From Sipunculus nudus (lineage: Eukaryota; Annelida; Sipuncula; Golfingiida; Sipunculidae), in NCBI GenBank assembly GCA_026874595.1, contig CM049316.1, positions 64,399,176 to 64,463,175 of the forward strand: a stretch of 64,000 nucleotides of DNA, given 5' to 3'. The notes beneath the pieces were generated by a model that worked only from the letters and a program-made list of their open reading frames with translations, did not search any database and was not told the origin of the DNA. Each line of letters starts with the position of its first letter. Position 1 is the first letter of the stretch. The position numbers were made by a program, and so were the translations under genes. Shown here piece by piece: positions 46,341 through 59,075 of this stretch.

Positions 46341-48617
46341 ACTATCTACTGACTATGTGTATTAATCTGACTTACTGCCAATCCAAATGGCAGTGTTTCT
46401 GTATTTTTATGGACTATGCAGTTGTTCGAATACTAAAAACACAAACTGTCTGTCAGTCAGATATTTAGTCAGAGAGATAGACATTAAATCAAACAGAAAG
46501 TATGATGTACCGCTGGAGAGAGAGTCATTTGATCAGAGTCAAAATGAGAAACAGGTGTACCGGTTAGATAGTGAGCCAGCCTGTCAGAGAGTTTTTTCGT
46601 TCAAGATGATAGACAATAGACATGACAAGCCAACGAATAGACTTACAGACAGTCATAAGTTAAACCAAATGACTGACAGAGGTCCATATATAAAATAAAC
46701 TAGACTACCAAAGTCCGCCAAAATGTACGGAGGCAGGCCATTAATGTATAAGTATAAAAGATCGCTTCATTAATAAAACTGCAATTATCACAATTATTAT
46801 ACTATGACGAACTCAGTAATAAATCCAGGTGAGATATAATATTAATCATATGTAATTAATGAGAGATTTAATTATCAATTATAATATGAAATATAATAAC
46901 ATATATTGTATACTAGTGATAGAAATGGATATATGTGATATAAGCGTATTTATCCCCCCCCCCCCCCCCCAATAATATTTTGGCTGTTACTAGTCAAATT
47001 AAGGGTTTTGCTGATAGCAGAGATCAATGAACCAGTGACAAATATCTAAGAACATATAACTGTCATGATATATGATACAAACCGGTAAGAATTAGGATAA
47101 ATGTTAACTGGAAATGTGTTAATTGAAAGATAGAAAGAAATATACATTTGTTTCAATATTAAAATTTCATGGCACGCTTCATAACGAATATGTGTAACAA
47201 ACAGCTATGGTGTTGGTGAGGTCAACCTTTGTTTACTTTTGACTCCAACAAACGCTTCGATGAAAATATTTGCATGATTTTTGTTTCATTTTATAGAAAC
47301 ACACAAATATAATCTTTCGTGGTCATTTGCAAAGGTTCAATGAACGATTTCAAAGTACCACTTGTTAGATTTGCCTTACTCCTATTCGGCACATCCAGCA
47401 ATACGTACAAAAAGTATCTAAAAGTGCAGAAATATCTTAGAAACCGCGGGGTAATCACTACTTCTTTTCAAACTTTTTGTTTGTGACCTTTTGACCTCTA
47501 GTGACCTTTTCACAAAATAAATTTGCATATCATTTGCATGAACTGGTATATCTTGACAAGGCAAGTGGTCATTTGAAATATTTTGGTCAAGAGTTGCAAA
47601 GTTAGGTTTGTTTGGATTTTCCATACCCCTAATTATCTGCCTCCAGCTGTAAAAGTAGGCGTTATTAAAAAGTCCATGGGTGGTATCTTCCATCCCAGTT
47701 TTTTTTTGCTGGCAACATCAATTTTCTGAATTGTTAGACCTAGGGCTACATGAAAATACCCATTAAAGTAAATCACAAGGGGATGCACTATGACCCCCAC
47801 TAGCCCATGGCCTATGTTAATTGAAAGAAAGAAAGTAACATACATTTGTTTTAATATTAAAATTTCATGGCACGCTTCATAACGAATATGTGTAACAAAC
47901 AGCTATGGTGTTGGTGAGGTCAACCTTTGTTTACTTTTGACTGCAACAAACGCTTCAATGAAAATATTTGCATAATTTATGTTTCATTTTATAGAAACAC
48001 ACAAATATAATCTTTGGTGGTCATTTGCAAAGATTCAATGAAAGATTTCAAAGTACCATTGTTAGATTTTGCCTTACTCCTATTCGGCACATTCGGCAAT
48101 ACGTACAAAAAGTATGTAAAAGTGCAGAAATATCTTACAAACCGCGGGGTAATCACTACTTCTTTTCAAACATTTTGACTCCAAGTATTAAAAAATTTTC
48201 AATTAAAAAAAACTTCATATGGTCTTGGCGATAAATTAGACCTGATAATACGAGAAATTATAGGGAAAGGTCAAAGTTTGAGACCTTTTGACCTCTAGTG
48301 ACCTTTTCACGAAATAAATTTGCATATCATTTGCATGAACTGGTAGATCTTGACAAGGCGAACATGTTAAGTGGTCATTTGAAATATTTTGGCCAAGAGT
48401 TGCAAAGTTAGGGTTGTTTGGATTTTCCATACCCCTTATTATCTGCCTCATGCTGTAAAAGTAGGCGTTATTAAAAAGTCCATGGGAGGCATCTTCCATC
48501 CCAGTTTTTTTGCTGGCAACATCAATTTTCTGAATTGTTAGACCTAGGGCTACATGAAAATACCTATTAAAGTAAATCACAAGGGGGGTGCACTATGACC
48601 CCCACTAGCCCATGGCC

Positions 48618-49074
48618 TAAGTGTTTACATAGAAGTACTCAATACGTGTTTAGCATAATAGGGACTGTAACTGACAATGCTGCTTTATACCGTATATTTT
48701 TATATCTGGCCAAACAGATAAATATTTTACATATCTCTCATATTTTCTTGCATATACTGCAAATGTAGAATACATTCCATATATTTTCTACTTGAATGGT
48801 TAAATAATAATAATATATGAGCTTCATCTCATTTTTTTTCATTACCGTACTGATGTGCATTTATCTAGACTTCTACAGAAAAGTTTCGTTACAGTTGTAC
48901 TTGATGGTGTTTTATCTGTGTTTTTAACCAAGCCACATTTTATGTATTTAGGAACTCCGTTGCATACGTTTCACTACGTAACTCTACTATAAATGTGTAC
49001 TTATATTTTAGCTGTACTTACGTGACTGCGTTTTTGCTTGAAACCCTGTTTGATGTCATTTAAGTTTAATGGAC
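48618..49074. other. Unassigned AT-rich DNA right of the foldback element
   Basis: I see nothing in it beyond AT-rich sequence. Confidence 0.35.
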
Positions 49075-49683
49075 CTATTGAACATTGTATTTTATTGTGA
49101 ATTCTCTATGTATTAAAGGGCCCTTCTGTGCACAGAATTTTATTCTGATATAAAGGCTACCCTGGAAGATGTTGTAATAAATAAATAATGAAAATAAAAT
49201 AACATAAACAACAAAGACATAATGTCCAAACTCACGTTTGTGACTGATGAAAAGGAAGGGATGATCCAAGCCTACATTTGCTTGCCCTTGTTGTCTTTTA
49301 AAAAGAGGACAAAGTCGCAAAGAGTCCCATGTCGGACTTTCACCCAGGGTCTTAAAAATTTTGGGAAGATACCGGGGAGCTCGGCTTCCTGATATCGGGC
49401 TGGCCCCAGCCTTATTGGGGCCGTGGGTGGATACGTCTTTTGGGGACCGAAGACGACTTATTTGTGCGACAAGTACGGGCAGTCTCTTCGGGAAGATCTG
49501 ATGGCTATCAAGTGTGTTTAAACAAGCTGCTGGCTGGCTTGGGTTCACACCTGAGATAGCGCGGGGCTCATTATATGAATGAAGTTCCCGCGCACCTGAC
49601 AGGAAGGCGCCAGACTGGCACATCCTGAAAGGGAGCTCGAAAAAAAACGAACGATTTATAGTGTAAGGTAGTGTAAGAAGCAT
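49075..49683 (-). CDS. Longest single ORF in the window, 202 codons, unrecognised
   Basis: ATG at 49683 opens a frame whose middle (about 49310-49640) is clearly more GC-rich than its surroundings and non-repetitive. The C-terminal third is hydrophobic (HYVFVVYVILFSLFIYY) but encoded by AT-rich DNA. No domain is recognised. Just upstream at about 49690-49710, GGTCGTTACCTCCGCCA resembles a reversed RTE-type tail, so the block may be part of a mobile element. It could be an ORF by chance. Confidence 0.2.
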   Translation of the reverse strand: MLLTLPYTINRSFFFELPFRMCQSGAFLSGARELHSYNEPRAISGVNPSQPAACLNTLDSHQIFPKRLPVLVAQISRLRSPKDVSTHGPNKAGASPISGSRAPRYLPKIFKTLGESPTWDSLRLCPLFKRQQGQANVGLDHPFLFISHKREFGHYVFVVYVILFSLFIYYNIFQGSLYIRIKFCAQKGPLIHREFTIKYNVQ

Positions 49684-50990
49684 TTAAGAAAATGGAGGTC
49701 GTTACCTCCGCCAATAAAAATTAAAAAAAGTCGCAAATAGAAAGTCTTTTATCAGATTTTAGTTTCAAAATTGATCAATAGAGACGCAAACCTCAGTCAT
49801 CATATAAATGCAATTTAAATATTACATTTATTAACCTAAGTTAACTCTTGACCAATAGGAAATGGTAAAATATTTAACTCTAACCTGTGATGGATTCTGA
49901 TTATTTGTTTTATTTGTGCATTTTTCTACTTTGAAGATTATTCAAGCTGTTAAAAGTGTAACGTAGGAAATAAGAAATACGCAAATACAAAATATATATA
50001 TCGTCATCTACATGATATAGCTATCCAACGTCATTAAAATGGATAACCCCGAATACCAGTGGATCATTTTAAAGGCACATTGGACATATTCTTCCAGATA
50101 TATTTTGATTATTTCGGTTATTCATCCTTCTGGAACTATATGTATCAGTGTATTCCCCTTGCATTGCTTTGCAGTCAAATGACAGTAGTTGTGCAAGATA
50201 AGTAAATTTTATATCATATCTAGGTATAAATTCTTCGAAACTGTGACTACACCGTAAATCCAGACACATTTTCGGCACAATAAATAGTTTTACTGTGGCG
50301 GTAGATTCTAATTAAGGGGGAATCCCTGTGAAAATGTGTTATTTTATCGCATTGGCTGTCAGACAGTGTTATCTGCTACTAACAAAGAGACTGCTCATCC
50401 ATACCTGTAGTGTTGTTTGAAAGGAACTTATTCAAATACCAAGTTGAATATTCGGGCTGGATATAGCCTAAAATTTCGTACCGCAATATATTGCGATATG
50501 TGGTGGCGTATTGCGATACGTATTGCGATTTTTTCATTGTATTGAATTTATAGGGAATCAGTGTTTTTCTATGTCATATTTTCTCTCGTGGGTCTTCGCC
50601 TTGTCATGGAGTCCCGCATGCACAAGATCAGACCTCTGATCAAGCAGTAGTGTTATAATAAACAGACAAAAGTAAACTGTGTTTACCCGCACACAGAACC
50701 ATCATGACGTGTTAAACTTTGGAATTAGAGATAGAATATTCGTTTACAAGGATGGTTTTGCTGGGAAATATTTGTTTTAAGCCAAAATAAATAGCTTGAG
50801 ATAATACACCTATTATTGCATGTGTTTATCTTCCTGTCAGCCCCTGCACCACCTTTATTCTTAATGTATAACTGGAAGGATGTTTAACAAGTAATGAATT
50901 CATCATAATTAACAACAAAAACAGACCCTAACCATTGCACATACACGTATCTGCTGACATATGCTGAATTAATGCTTAGATTTTTCCTGA
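49684..50990. other. Unassigned AT-rich DNA
   Basis: Apart from the reversed tail-like motif near 49690-49710, no feature is seen. A minus-strand 69-codon frame (50069-50278) has several Cys but no recognised motif. Confidence 0.35.
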
Positions 50991-52110
50991 ACATGAGTCA
51001 ATCAGGCCACGTTCAATGAAGTAATCAATATCCTATGACCTTGGCCATGGAATGAGGACATTCCATTATTTGATCCATAGAAAGTCTAATTTTTTTATAT
51101 TCTATTTAGCCATGGAAGGTATACTTTTAATGGTCTGAGCCATAAAATGCACATTATAAATTGTAAAAAAAAACAACAGTGAACTCATAACTCATATAAT
51201 AACTGGCCTTTATCTGTTCGTGTATCTTAATTCATGACCTAGAGTATTCTTATCAGGTGTTTCGGAGGGAAATGTCCGTCGTTAAATACAAAGTTTATTG
51301 TATATGGCTAACTGTTTTACTGCTCATAACAACGCCGTATATTTACCCTACACTTTAAACGTCCGACTTAATAATCGCCCTGTGTTAAATACAATTTCAC
51401 AATTGTATTTACCCGGGCCTTCTCGACACCAAATTTATTTGTCATCCGTTATAACGCATTCCAATTAATAAACTGCTTTTATGAAGTACAGCTTTCCGTG
51501 AACAAAATATCCATACATCCACAGAGAAGGATACTAGTGTTAACATTACACTACATGTCAAAAGTAAAACTTTTAAGTGGAAGGTAATCAGTGCCTGTTC
51601 GGAAATTGAAGTTTCAATTGGAAATCTATTGACAGAACAGATCAGTAGTACATTGGGTACACTAACATAAACGAGTCTCATCCTCTGTCTCATGTCCCTG
51701 TGTTTGTATTAGCAATAACTTTGGGAATGACTCCTACATTGGGAAATAAAAAAATATATAAGTATGACCCATATCTTTATCTAGATTTTGATACATTCTT
51801 AAACAAAAAACAATTCTACAAAGCACAACCTCATAAATTTCAAACGGACTTAATTCCAAATTGAAAAAAGTATATTAAATCTTCTTACTTCAGAATGACG
51901 ACTTTTTAAAATTGCTAATCTATGATTGGGTCATCTATGTTTAGCCAATGAATGTTAATGGTTCATTTTAGAGACTGATAGACTAATATTCTCCAGTGTT
52001 TACTAATATAAAACACTTTGCCCTCCATAAGAAAACCTGTTCGTATATATTAGCAAATATAATTTTCCATAAATTTTCACGATTAGAAGTTCTAGTTGGC
52101 ATATTGTAAA

Positions 52111-52380
52111 ATGAAAATCAACTGTGAAGCGTTCCAGTATTTTGTTTGCGTGACCGTATATATGACTGTAGGGATGTTGATATTTTATATTGCCGAATCG
52201 ATATACGCAGTTTTATACCGGAAAGTGTTTCACACAGCGAGTGTGACCCGAGGGACCCGAAAGAGTTATTTCCTGGGCGGTTGTCTGATGTTTGGAATCT
52301 ACTTTGAGATCCATAAAAGTATACAGGCTTTAGTAGCTCATCGAAATGTACCATTAACGCCAGCAGCAAGAGGTCATTAA
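52111..52380 (+). pseudogene. Hypothetical 89-aa hydrophobic ORF, probably a remnant
   Basis: ATG at 52111 starts an 89-codon frame with a hydrophobic stretch at residues 11-33 (FVCVTVYMTVGMLIFYIAES), a basic middle and a second weakly hydrophobic segment. Upstream in frame the paralogue in block B is open (HDEKFLLAYCEVK), whereas here the same positions hold two TAG codons (H-D-stop-K-F-stop-L-A-Y-C). The frame was probably longer in the ancestor, making this a relict. The block B copy is interrupted by a CA/TA microsatellite. The protein family is not recognised. Confidence 0.35.
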
Positions 52381-54231
52381 AATGTGTGTTGCCAAATGAA
52401 TGAATATTGATCTCTTTTTCGGTTTTGCAAACCACAATTCGGTCGAATTTAAATAACTTGAGATTAATCATAATGACTTGAAATCTAAAGATGCCCATTT
52501 TTTTACCAGGCAAATTAGGTATCGATGCAATGCAATGTTTTTTTCCTGAAAATATATGTAAAATAGTTTCTGCCTAGTATTAAAACCATTAGCGTAAACG
52601 CAAATTCGGTAGAAATAATCTGGTGCGATCAGCTGACGGGAAGAAAACGTTAACCTGGTGTTCAGGACTAATATCTTAAATCAAGATTGTGATTACCATT
52701 AAAAACTAAATGTATATGTGGCTCATAACAAACACATCCCCACGTTTTCCCGCAGGGACAAATAATATCTTGGCTCAGGTGTTTGAATAGTATACCGGAC
52801 ACACTTGGATTGAATTTATCTAAGCACAACTAAAATAATATGTAAACAGGTGAAAATGAGAGACTCGTTCTGTAAGCCGAGATGGTTGCGATAGTAAACT
52901 TCTGTATACAGTTAAACTCATCGTGGAATATAATACACGTTGTGACAATATACTTCTATCCTCTTAGGACTCGAAAGCAGGTATAATGTAGATTGAAAGA
53001 TAATCATGAATATGCATGACGGGTAACTTGGTGTGTGGTTTAATCAAATGGTTCAAAATCTGAAAGGTGATATTCCAGACTTGATTCTGGTTTATTAAGA
53101 TATATGGACCAAAATGTTATACGAGAGTCGAACTTCAGCGCGTTATAAGGGTTGCTGTTTTTTAAAATGGCTTCTGAAATGAATAATATTTGAACTAATA
53201 GAAGTAATTGCTGCTTGTCAAATCGATGACTGGGTGATTTAGAAAGAATATGGAGATTGTGTTGCCTTGGTCATGGAAATTTTAAATATAACATTATAAT
53301 TATGGTTTAATCAAAGGGAGTTAAACAATACTTATGGCCCTATCATATTTATTTAAATTCTAAGGGAATTAGAAATTTGTAAATATCTGCAAAACAATCA
53401 TAGTTTTGTATGTTACTTTCATCTTTTTATGAGAATTCAGAAACCGAAAGCATGTTCTTTCATTTTCTATTTAGTAAAAGAGAATCGATTTATAAAGTTA
53501 ACAAAAGTTTGGAAATGAGACGTTAACGAAGAAGATATTTTACTTATAATATAAACATAGAAACAACATTTTATTGAAGCAAACTTGTCGATATTGTAAT
53601 TTTATTTTACATGTTCACAAAACTAGTAAAATTTATATTTTTGTTTTAAAGTTTAGTTAGATGCCCCAAGTGCCTCTAGATTATAAGACCCTGTAATGCA
53701 ACCCGATCAGTCTTGCGCTGTCCTCGCTGTATGGCAAACAGCTCTTTAGTGGGAAGACGGAAAACATCTACGATATCATGGCTGATTGATGACTTTTTGT
53801 GTTACGTCATGGTAATGCCCCGTGGAGATCATTTCAATATAACCAATTTTTTTTGTGTTGATATTGCAGTGAAGATAATTTAAATTTATATCGGATTAAG
53901 GCTATTAATTTTGATTTAGTTAGATTAATTTTACATGAATACGTCTGGTGGCATAGGGTAATGAGAATAAGATGACACCTAGCATGCTGTATTCATTACC
54001 GTGTGTCGCTAAGCAGCCAAGGGATATTTGCAAATTTGCTTTTGCACGTACAAACATTTATTTTAACACAGGCGTCATTTATTATTAATAATAAAATAAT
54101 AGATAGTATTTATATAGCAACAATTTTCCGATTAATCAGTCTCACAGTGCAATACACACACACATACCTCCTCACGCACACACACACCAATATCCAGTCA
54201 CAAAGTACAATTTCACGGAAGCCTACTCCCT

Positions 54232-54651
54232 GTGCTTCTTGTTAAGCCCACTTTCTTTCTCACCTTCTCTCGCGTGATTATTCATTCTAACTGGCTTAAT
54301 AAAAACAACGGAAAAAATATATTAATGACCAAAAGCTTGCCGAGGGCCATGAAACGAAAGGAACGTTTATCATATCGTTGCCGACTTACGATGCCTCAGG
54401 ATGTCAATGTCAACCTATTGTTATTTTTATATATAGCGTTTATCGATTTAGAGTTGAGTGATTTTTATCACAGTATATATCACGATATATCTCTGAACTC
54501 CTTTAATGAATGGTATATTACGACATTTAAATTTTGGTCTAAGACTTTTTTGGTGACTGTTATATGCCATAAAATAAGGTCCTGTTCATATATTTCTACG
54601 GTTAATATGAAACCCCTGCCCATGCCATTTAACACAGCAAAGCTCGATTAA
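54232..54651 (+). other. 139-codon AT-rich ORF, probably not a gene
   Basis: The frame is open for 139 codons but rich in Asn, Ile, Phe and Lys as expected of AT-rich DNA. The matching part of block B (about 58100-58330) does not keep it open. No domain is seen. Confidence 0.2.
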
Positions 54652-55159
54652 CAAGCCTTTGAGGTGTATTTAAAGCAAGAACAATTAAGTAGTTTTTCTT
54701 CGAATAAACTATATCCAAACCTCTGAACTAACATAATACATAGGTTGCGAACCCTGGAGTTGCATTTATCATCCATAACTCATAGAGTTACACAAATATT
54801 CTCTGGTATTAATTGCTTAACATAAAGTAATGTCATTTTTGCAACTCTATATATAAGTCTTTGTCTGGCAGTACTTAAATATCCCTACATCGCCATAATG
54901 GAGCCATGACCTTGCCGCCCACACATAGCATGTTCATACAAATCTAGGAAACAGATGATGTATATGGTAATTCATCTAGTTAAAAAGGGCTTTTAACCAA
55001 TTTGGTATTTTATCTGCATAACTGCATATTACTGCAGTCGGACTGAAAGCTAGGTTTTGGTAATTGGCAAATGCAGTTTCACACCGTTACTAATTTAACA
55101 ATACTCGCACGACTAAAGGGACCTGGAGAAATTTATTTATTTATTTTTTATTATTTGCA

Positions 55160-55262
55160 GAGGCCGGATATTGTAGAACACAGCAAATGGCAATCAGAAA
55201 AATTGTTCCTTCTTTAAAGTCTTTAAAACAATGATCATGTTATTGGCTGAATCCTCCTTTGT
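55160..55262 (+). mobile_element. Fragment of the LINE 3' end (same family as 60490-61640)
   Basis: GAACACAGCAAATGGCAATCAGA, ATTGTTCCTTCTTTAAAG and AAACAATGATCATGTTATTGG correspond in order to 61272-61345, where the LINE's last coding part ends. It sits at the junction between blocks A and B. Confidence 0.6.
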
Positions 55263-55344
55263 GGCTTAATTCTACTTCCTATAAATATAAACTTAATTTA
55301 TTTTACATGGATTTAACAACTAGTTATAATAACTAATACGAGGC

Positions 55345-55525
55345 ACTCTCCAGGGCCCGGATGTTGACGCTCGGAAGTTCTTATGGGTCGAGGAAACCGG
55401 AGGACCTGAGAAAACCACCGGTCTTGGACGGGCAACTATAACCCACTCTCATAACAACGCCGGGAATCGAACTCGCCAGTGGAGAACACCGAGCGTTTTA
55501 CCACTCATCTGTCCAGGCCTCCCTA
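55345..55525 (-). mobile_element. tRNA-derived SINE with B box
   Basis: Read on the minus strand, AGTTCGATTCCC (55473-55462) is a near-perfect pol III B box. Upstream GATGAGTGGTAAAACGCTCGG provides an A-box-like region. The body contains CCGGTGGTTTTCTCAGGTCC and CCGGTTTCCTCGACCCATAAG, familiar from tRNA-type SINEs in aquatic animals. Confidence 0.7.
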
Positions 55526-55544
55526 TGGAATGTGCTGCCTAACA

Positions 55545-56990
55545 CCATGAACATGAGTCCATTAGGTCAAACAATCTATATCCTAAATAACCATGGCCAT
55601 GTAATTTGGACATTCCATCATTTGATCCATAGAAGGTCTACATTTTTTTCAATTCTGTTTAGCAATAGAAGGAATACTTCCAATGGTCTGAGCCATAAAT
55701 ATTCACAGTATAAATCGTGAAAGCAGTACAAACAGTGAAATAAGTATAAATAACTGGTCTTTCTCTGTTTCATGTCACTTTACATTACTACCTAAAGTAT
55801 TCTTATCATGTGTTTGGGAGCGAAATGTCAGTCGTAATAAACAGGGTTTATTGTATTTGTCTCACTGTGTCACTGCTCCTAACGTATATTTACCCTACAC
55901 TTTAAACGTCCAACTCAATAATTTCCTTGTGCTATCCAGACTTTCTCTTGTATTGACTCGGGCCTTATCGATACCAAAGTTATAATATTAGTCACGAATT
56001 TCCATCCATTATCTATTGTTATGAAGAACAGCTGCCTACGCATTATTCAACTGGAATACTATATTCATAAATCAACATAAGAATGAGAGCAGTGTTAAGA
56101 TTACATCACGTGTCGAAAGTAGAACTTGTAAGTGGAAATTTATCGTATTTATTCGGAACTTGAAGTCTTAATTGGATATCTGTTGATAGAATAGTCTAGA
56201 GTCATATATATTCAGGATTAAAAAGAGGCATTCAAACTACCTTCAAGTAATTTACTTTACATAAGCATAGAACATGACACCAGCATCAATTCTTTCATCA
56301 GTCCAATCAAGAACATATTAGACTAAACGTTAACAATGTCATTCAAAAATACAAGTTAACAACTTCACAGAAACTGATGTTGGTTTGATAGTATTCATTC
56401 TAATACAGCATATATTAAATTCATGGGATACAAATATTACTTAGTTTGTTATTTGTGCTTTATTTTATGCATTTGTTATATTTTGGAAGTTACATTTGCT
56501 TTATTCTAGTTCATTACCATTTAACTAAACAGGAAATGGTTGTGTTGGGCATTCTATAACATATATAGATCTCATTTTTTTAATCAACTAAAAAATTAAG
56601 TTATATTCTGCTGATCACACCACTAAGTAAATGTAATTAGTGTATGCCCTCCTGTAAGGACTACCACCATCCGAGCAACTAGTTGTGCAATCCAGCAGGT
56701 AAAATAAAGGAAATTTTTTTACTTAGAAATCTATCATACATTAAGAAATGTATATTCCGTTTTCCTTTCTTTGTTGATGACTTTTCATTTAATATATTTC
56801 TCACGTGTTTTCTAATTTATTAAGTTATATAATGTCATTGTATCACTCTTTCACTCATCATCACGATGAGAAGTTCTTATTGGCATATTGTGAAGTGAAA
56901 AGAAACTGTGAAGGTTTCAAGTATTTTGTTTGTGTGACCGTATATTATATATACACACACACACACACACAAATACACACACATATATAT

Positions 56991-57050
<60 letters not shown>

Positions 57051-58850
57051 GGCTGAAGTGAGGATGACATTCATATTCCCAAATCGATACATGCAAATTT
57101 ACACCCGAAAGTGTTTCGCACAGCCAGAGGGACCCGAGGGACCCGAAAAAGTTATTTCCTGGGTGGTATTGACGTTTAAAGAGACGGTATACAGTTATTC
57201 TAAAATTGTGTCTGCGTTTTATGTTCTTTTTCAGTCATGCATAGTAAATTTTGTGGCCTCTCTGCATGAAACCCAAAACGTTTTAATGGTTTTCTGATGT
57301 TTTGAAAATACTCTGTAGATCCATACAAGTATAAATGTTTCGGCAACACATCGGAAATGTGCTATTTACTCAAACAGCAAAAGTTTATATTCATTGAAAT
57401 ATGTCACTGTGTCGGTCGGCTGATAATTGAAGACATACCCCTTTTCTTACCAGGCAAATTATACATCCAAACAGGGTTCTCCTGAAAATACATGTGGAGT
57501 AGTATCTGGTAAAATTTCGTCCTGAAACCAATGAAAAGAAGGGTATAAAGTAGAAATAAACTTGCATCAGGCGCGATGGGTAGGGGACAGAAAACGCAAC
57601 CATACGGTCCTGCACTAGTATCATTTATTAATATTGTTGCCAACAGAAAAATCATATTTTATTAGTGATTCATTTATTTGTTATTCTATATAATGAGACG
57701 ATGTTATGCAACTCCAAAAGCTCTGCATTGTCCTCGCTGTAGGGAAAACAGTTTTATATTGGGTAGACAGAAAACATCAGCGGTTAGTTTTATCTTGCTG
57801 AATATCTTGTATTATGTCATGGCGTTGCCCCGTAGATGCATCCTTTTAAACGAGATCATTTCAATATAAACGGCTTTATTTGTGTTGATATTGCAGTAAA
57901 GATAATTCAAATTATTATCGGAATGAGGCTATTGATTTTGATGTGGTGGAATTATTTTTACATAAATAAGTCGGAAAGCATAGGAAAGAAGTAAATGACG
58001 CCTAGAGTGCTGTTTTCATTACCGTGTGTCGCTTAGCAGCCAAGGGATATTTGCAAATATGATTAAGTACCTGCAATCATTTATTTTAACACGGGCGTCA
58101 TTTATTATTGCCAGTGTACGCTTCCTCAGGATGTCAATGTCAACCTAATTTTATGTTCATACACGGTAAATCCAATTTAGAGTTGAGAGATTTTCATCAC
58201 AGTATATATATCACGGTGTATCGATGGATTCAGATGATAATTGGTATATTACTACCTTTTAACATTGGTCCAAGAATATTTGGTGACTCTTATAAGCCAT
58301 ATAATAGGATATTAAACCACTGCGCATGACATTTAACACAGCAAACCTCGCTTTACAGGCCTTTGAAATGTACTTAAAGCCAGAACAATTCAGTAGTTTT
58401 TCTCCGAATAAACTATATGCAGACCCCTGAACTAAATTTTTAACCTCTCTCAGAGGCCGAGAATCAAAGAATAGCTTACAACATATATAACTCAGAGAGT
58501 TACATAAATATTCTCTAGTATTTATTGTTTTACAATAAAGTAATGTCATTTTTGCATCTGTATGTCTACGAGTCTTTGGCTGACAGTACTTAAAATGTCC
58601 CTATACATCTCCATTGTAGAGCTATGGCCTTGCCGCCCACACATAGCTTGCTCATATAAATCTAGAAAATAGAAGTGGTATTTGGCAAATTATCTAGTTA
58701 AAAAGGGGCTTTTAACCATTGGGTATTTTGTCTGCATAATAACATCCTACTACAGTCGGGCTGGAAGTGATGTTTTTGTAATTGAAAACTCAACTTTCAC
58801 ACCGTTGCCTTATTAATAATACTCGCACAACCAAAGTGATCTGAAGAAAT
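55545..58850 (+). repeat. Tandem segmental duplication, block B
   Basis: Paralogue of block A (51000-55130). Differences include a CA/TA microsatellite at 56953-57050 inside the former ORF region and an extra stretch of about 115 bases (about 57170-57290) that recurs near 58860-58980. The frame equivalent to 52111-52380 is destroyed. Confidence 0.75.
56953..57050. repeat. (CA)n(TA)n compound microsatellite
   Basis: (CA)n from about 56953 passes into (TA)n to 57050, interrupted twice. It lies within the block B version of the block A ORF (after the VTVY codons). Confidence 0.9.
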
Positions 58851-58854
58851 TTAT

Positions 58855-59075
58855 ATCCGTGGTGGTATTAGCGTTTAAACAGAGCTTGCAATGGTTTTAA
58901 CTGTTTCACGATTTTATGTTGTTTTATTTTCTACCTTCCTGCATAACTACTACGCAGAAAAATACAACGGTTTCCCATAGTTGTGGATCGGTAAAATTAT
59001 ACAGGTCTCAAATTTTAAAATGTATACCATTTACTTTAGCAGCAAGAGGATACGTTCATTAAAATCCAACCAGTA
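58855..59075 (+). repeat. Third, partial copy of the duplicated region (block C)
   Basis: GTGGTATTAGCGTTTAAACAGA, a TTTTATGTT-TTTT segment, TGCAT-AAC, a TTTTAAAATGTAT stretch and TTTAGCAGCAAGAG follow the order seen at 57157-57395. It begins right where the similarity of block B to block A ends. Confidence 0.5.

Larger units (their letters stand above)
43281..48617. mobile_element. 5.3-kb giant foldback element with long inverted arms
   Basis: GGCCATGGGCTAGTGGGGGT at 43281 recurs inverted at the right end (48617), each flanked by TA. The left arm 43281-44345 matches, inverted, 46850-47813; its distal 0.8 kb is matched a second time by 47815-48617. Pairing resumes inward: 45400-45475 with 46748-46808, 45715-45830 with 46325-46436, and 46050-46085 with 46250-46285, so the axis is near 46160. 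The left arm carries a roughly 1-kb satellite insertion (about 44390-45390) that the right arm lacks. TA flanks suit a Tc1/mariner-like insertion but could belong to the inverted end. The terminal frame (132 codons at 43263-43661, relatives on the minus strand at 48236-48580 and, broken, at 47418-47845) matches no transposase I know. Confidence 0.75.
51000..55130 (+). repeat. Tandem segmental duplication, block A
   Basis: Matches block B (55545-58850) in the same order. Landmarks: CATGAGTC near 51000/55550; GATCCATAGAAGGTCTA-type near 51070/55630; ACCCTACACTTTAAACGTCC near 51345/55890; GCATATTGT near 52098/56880; CCTCAGGATGTCAATGTCAA near 54390/58125; and CCTTGCCGCCCACACATAGC near 54910/58626. 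Divergence is high and many indels separate the two. Confidence 0.75.
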
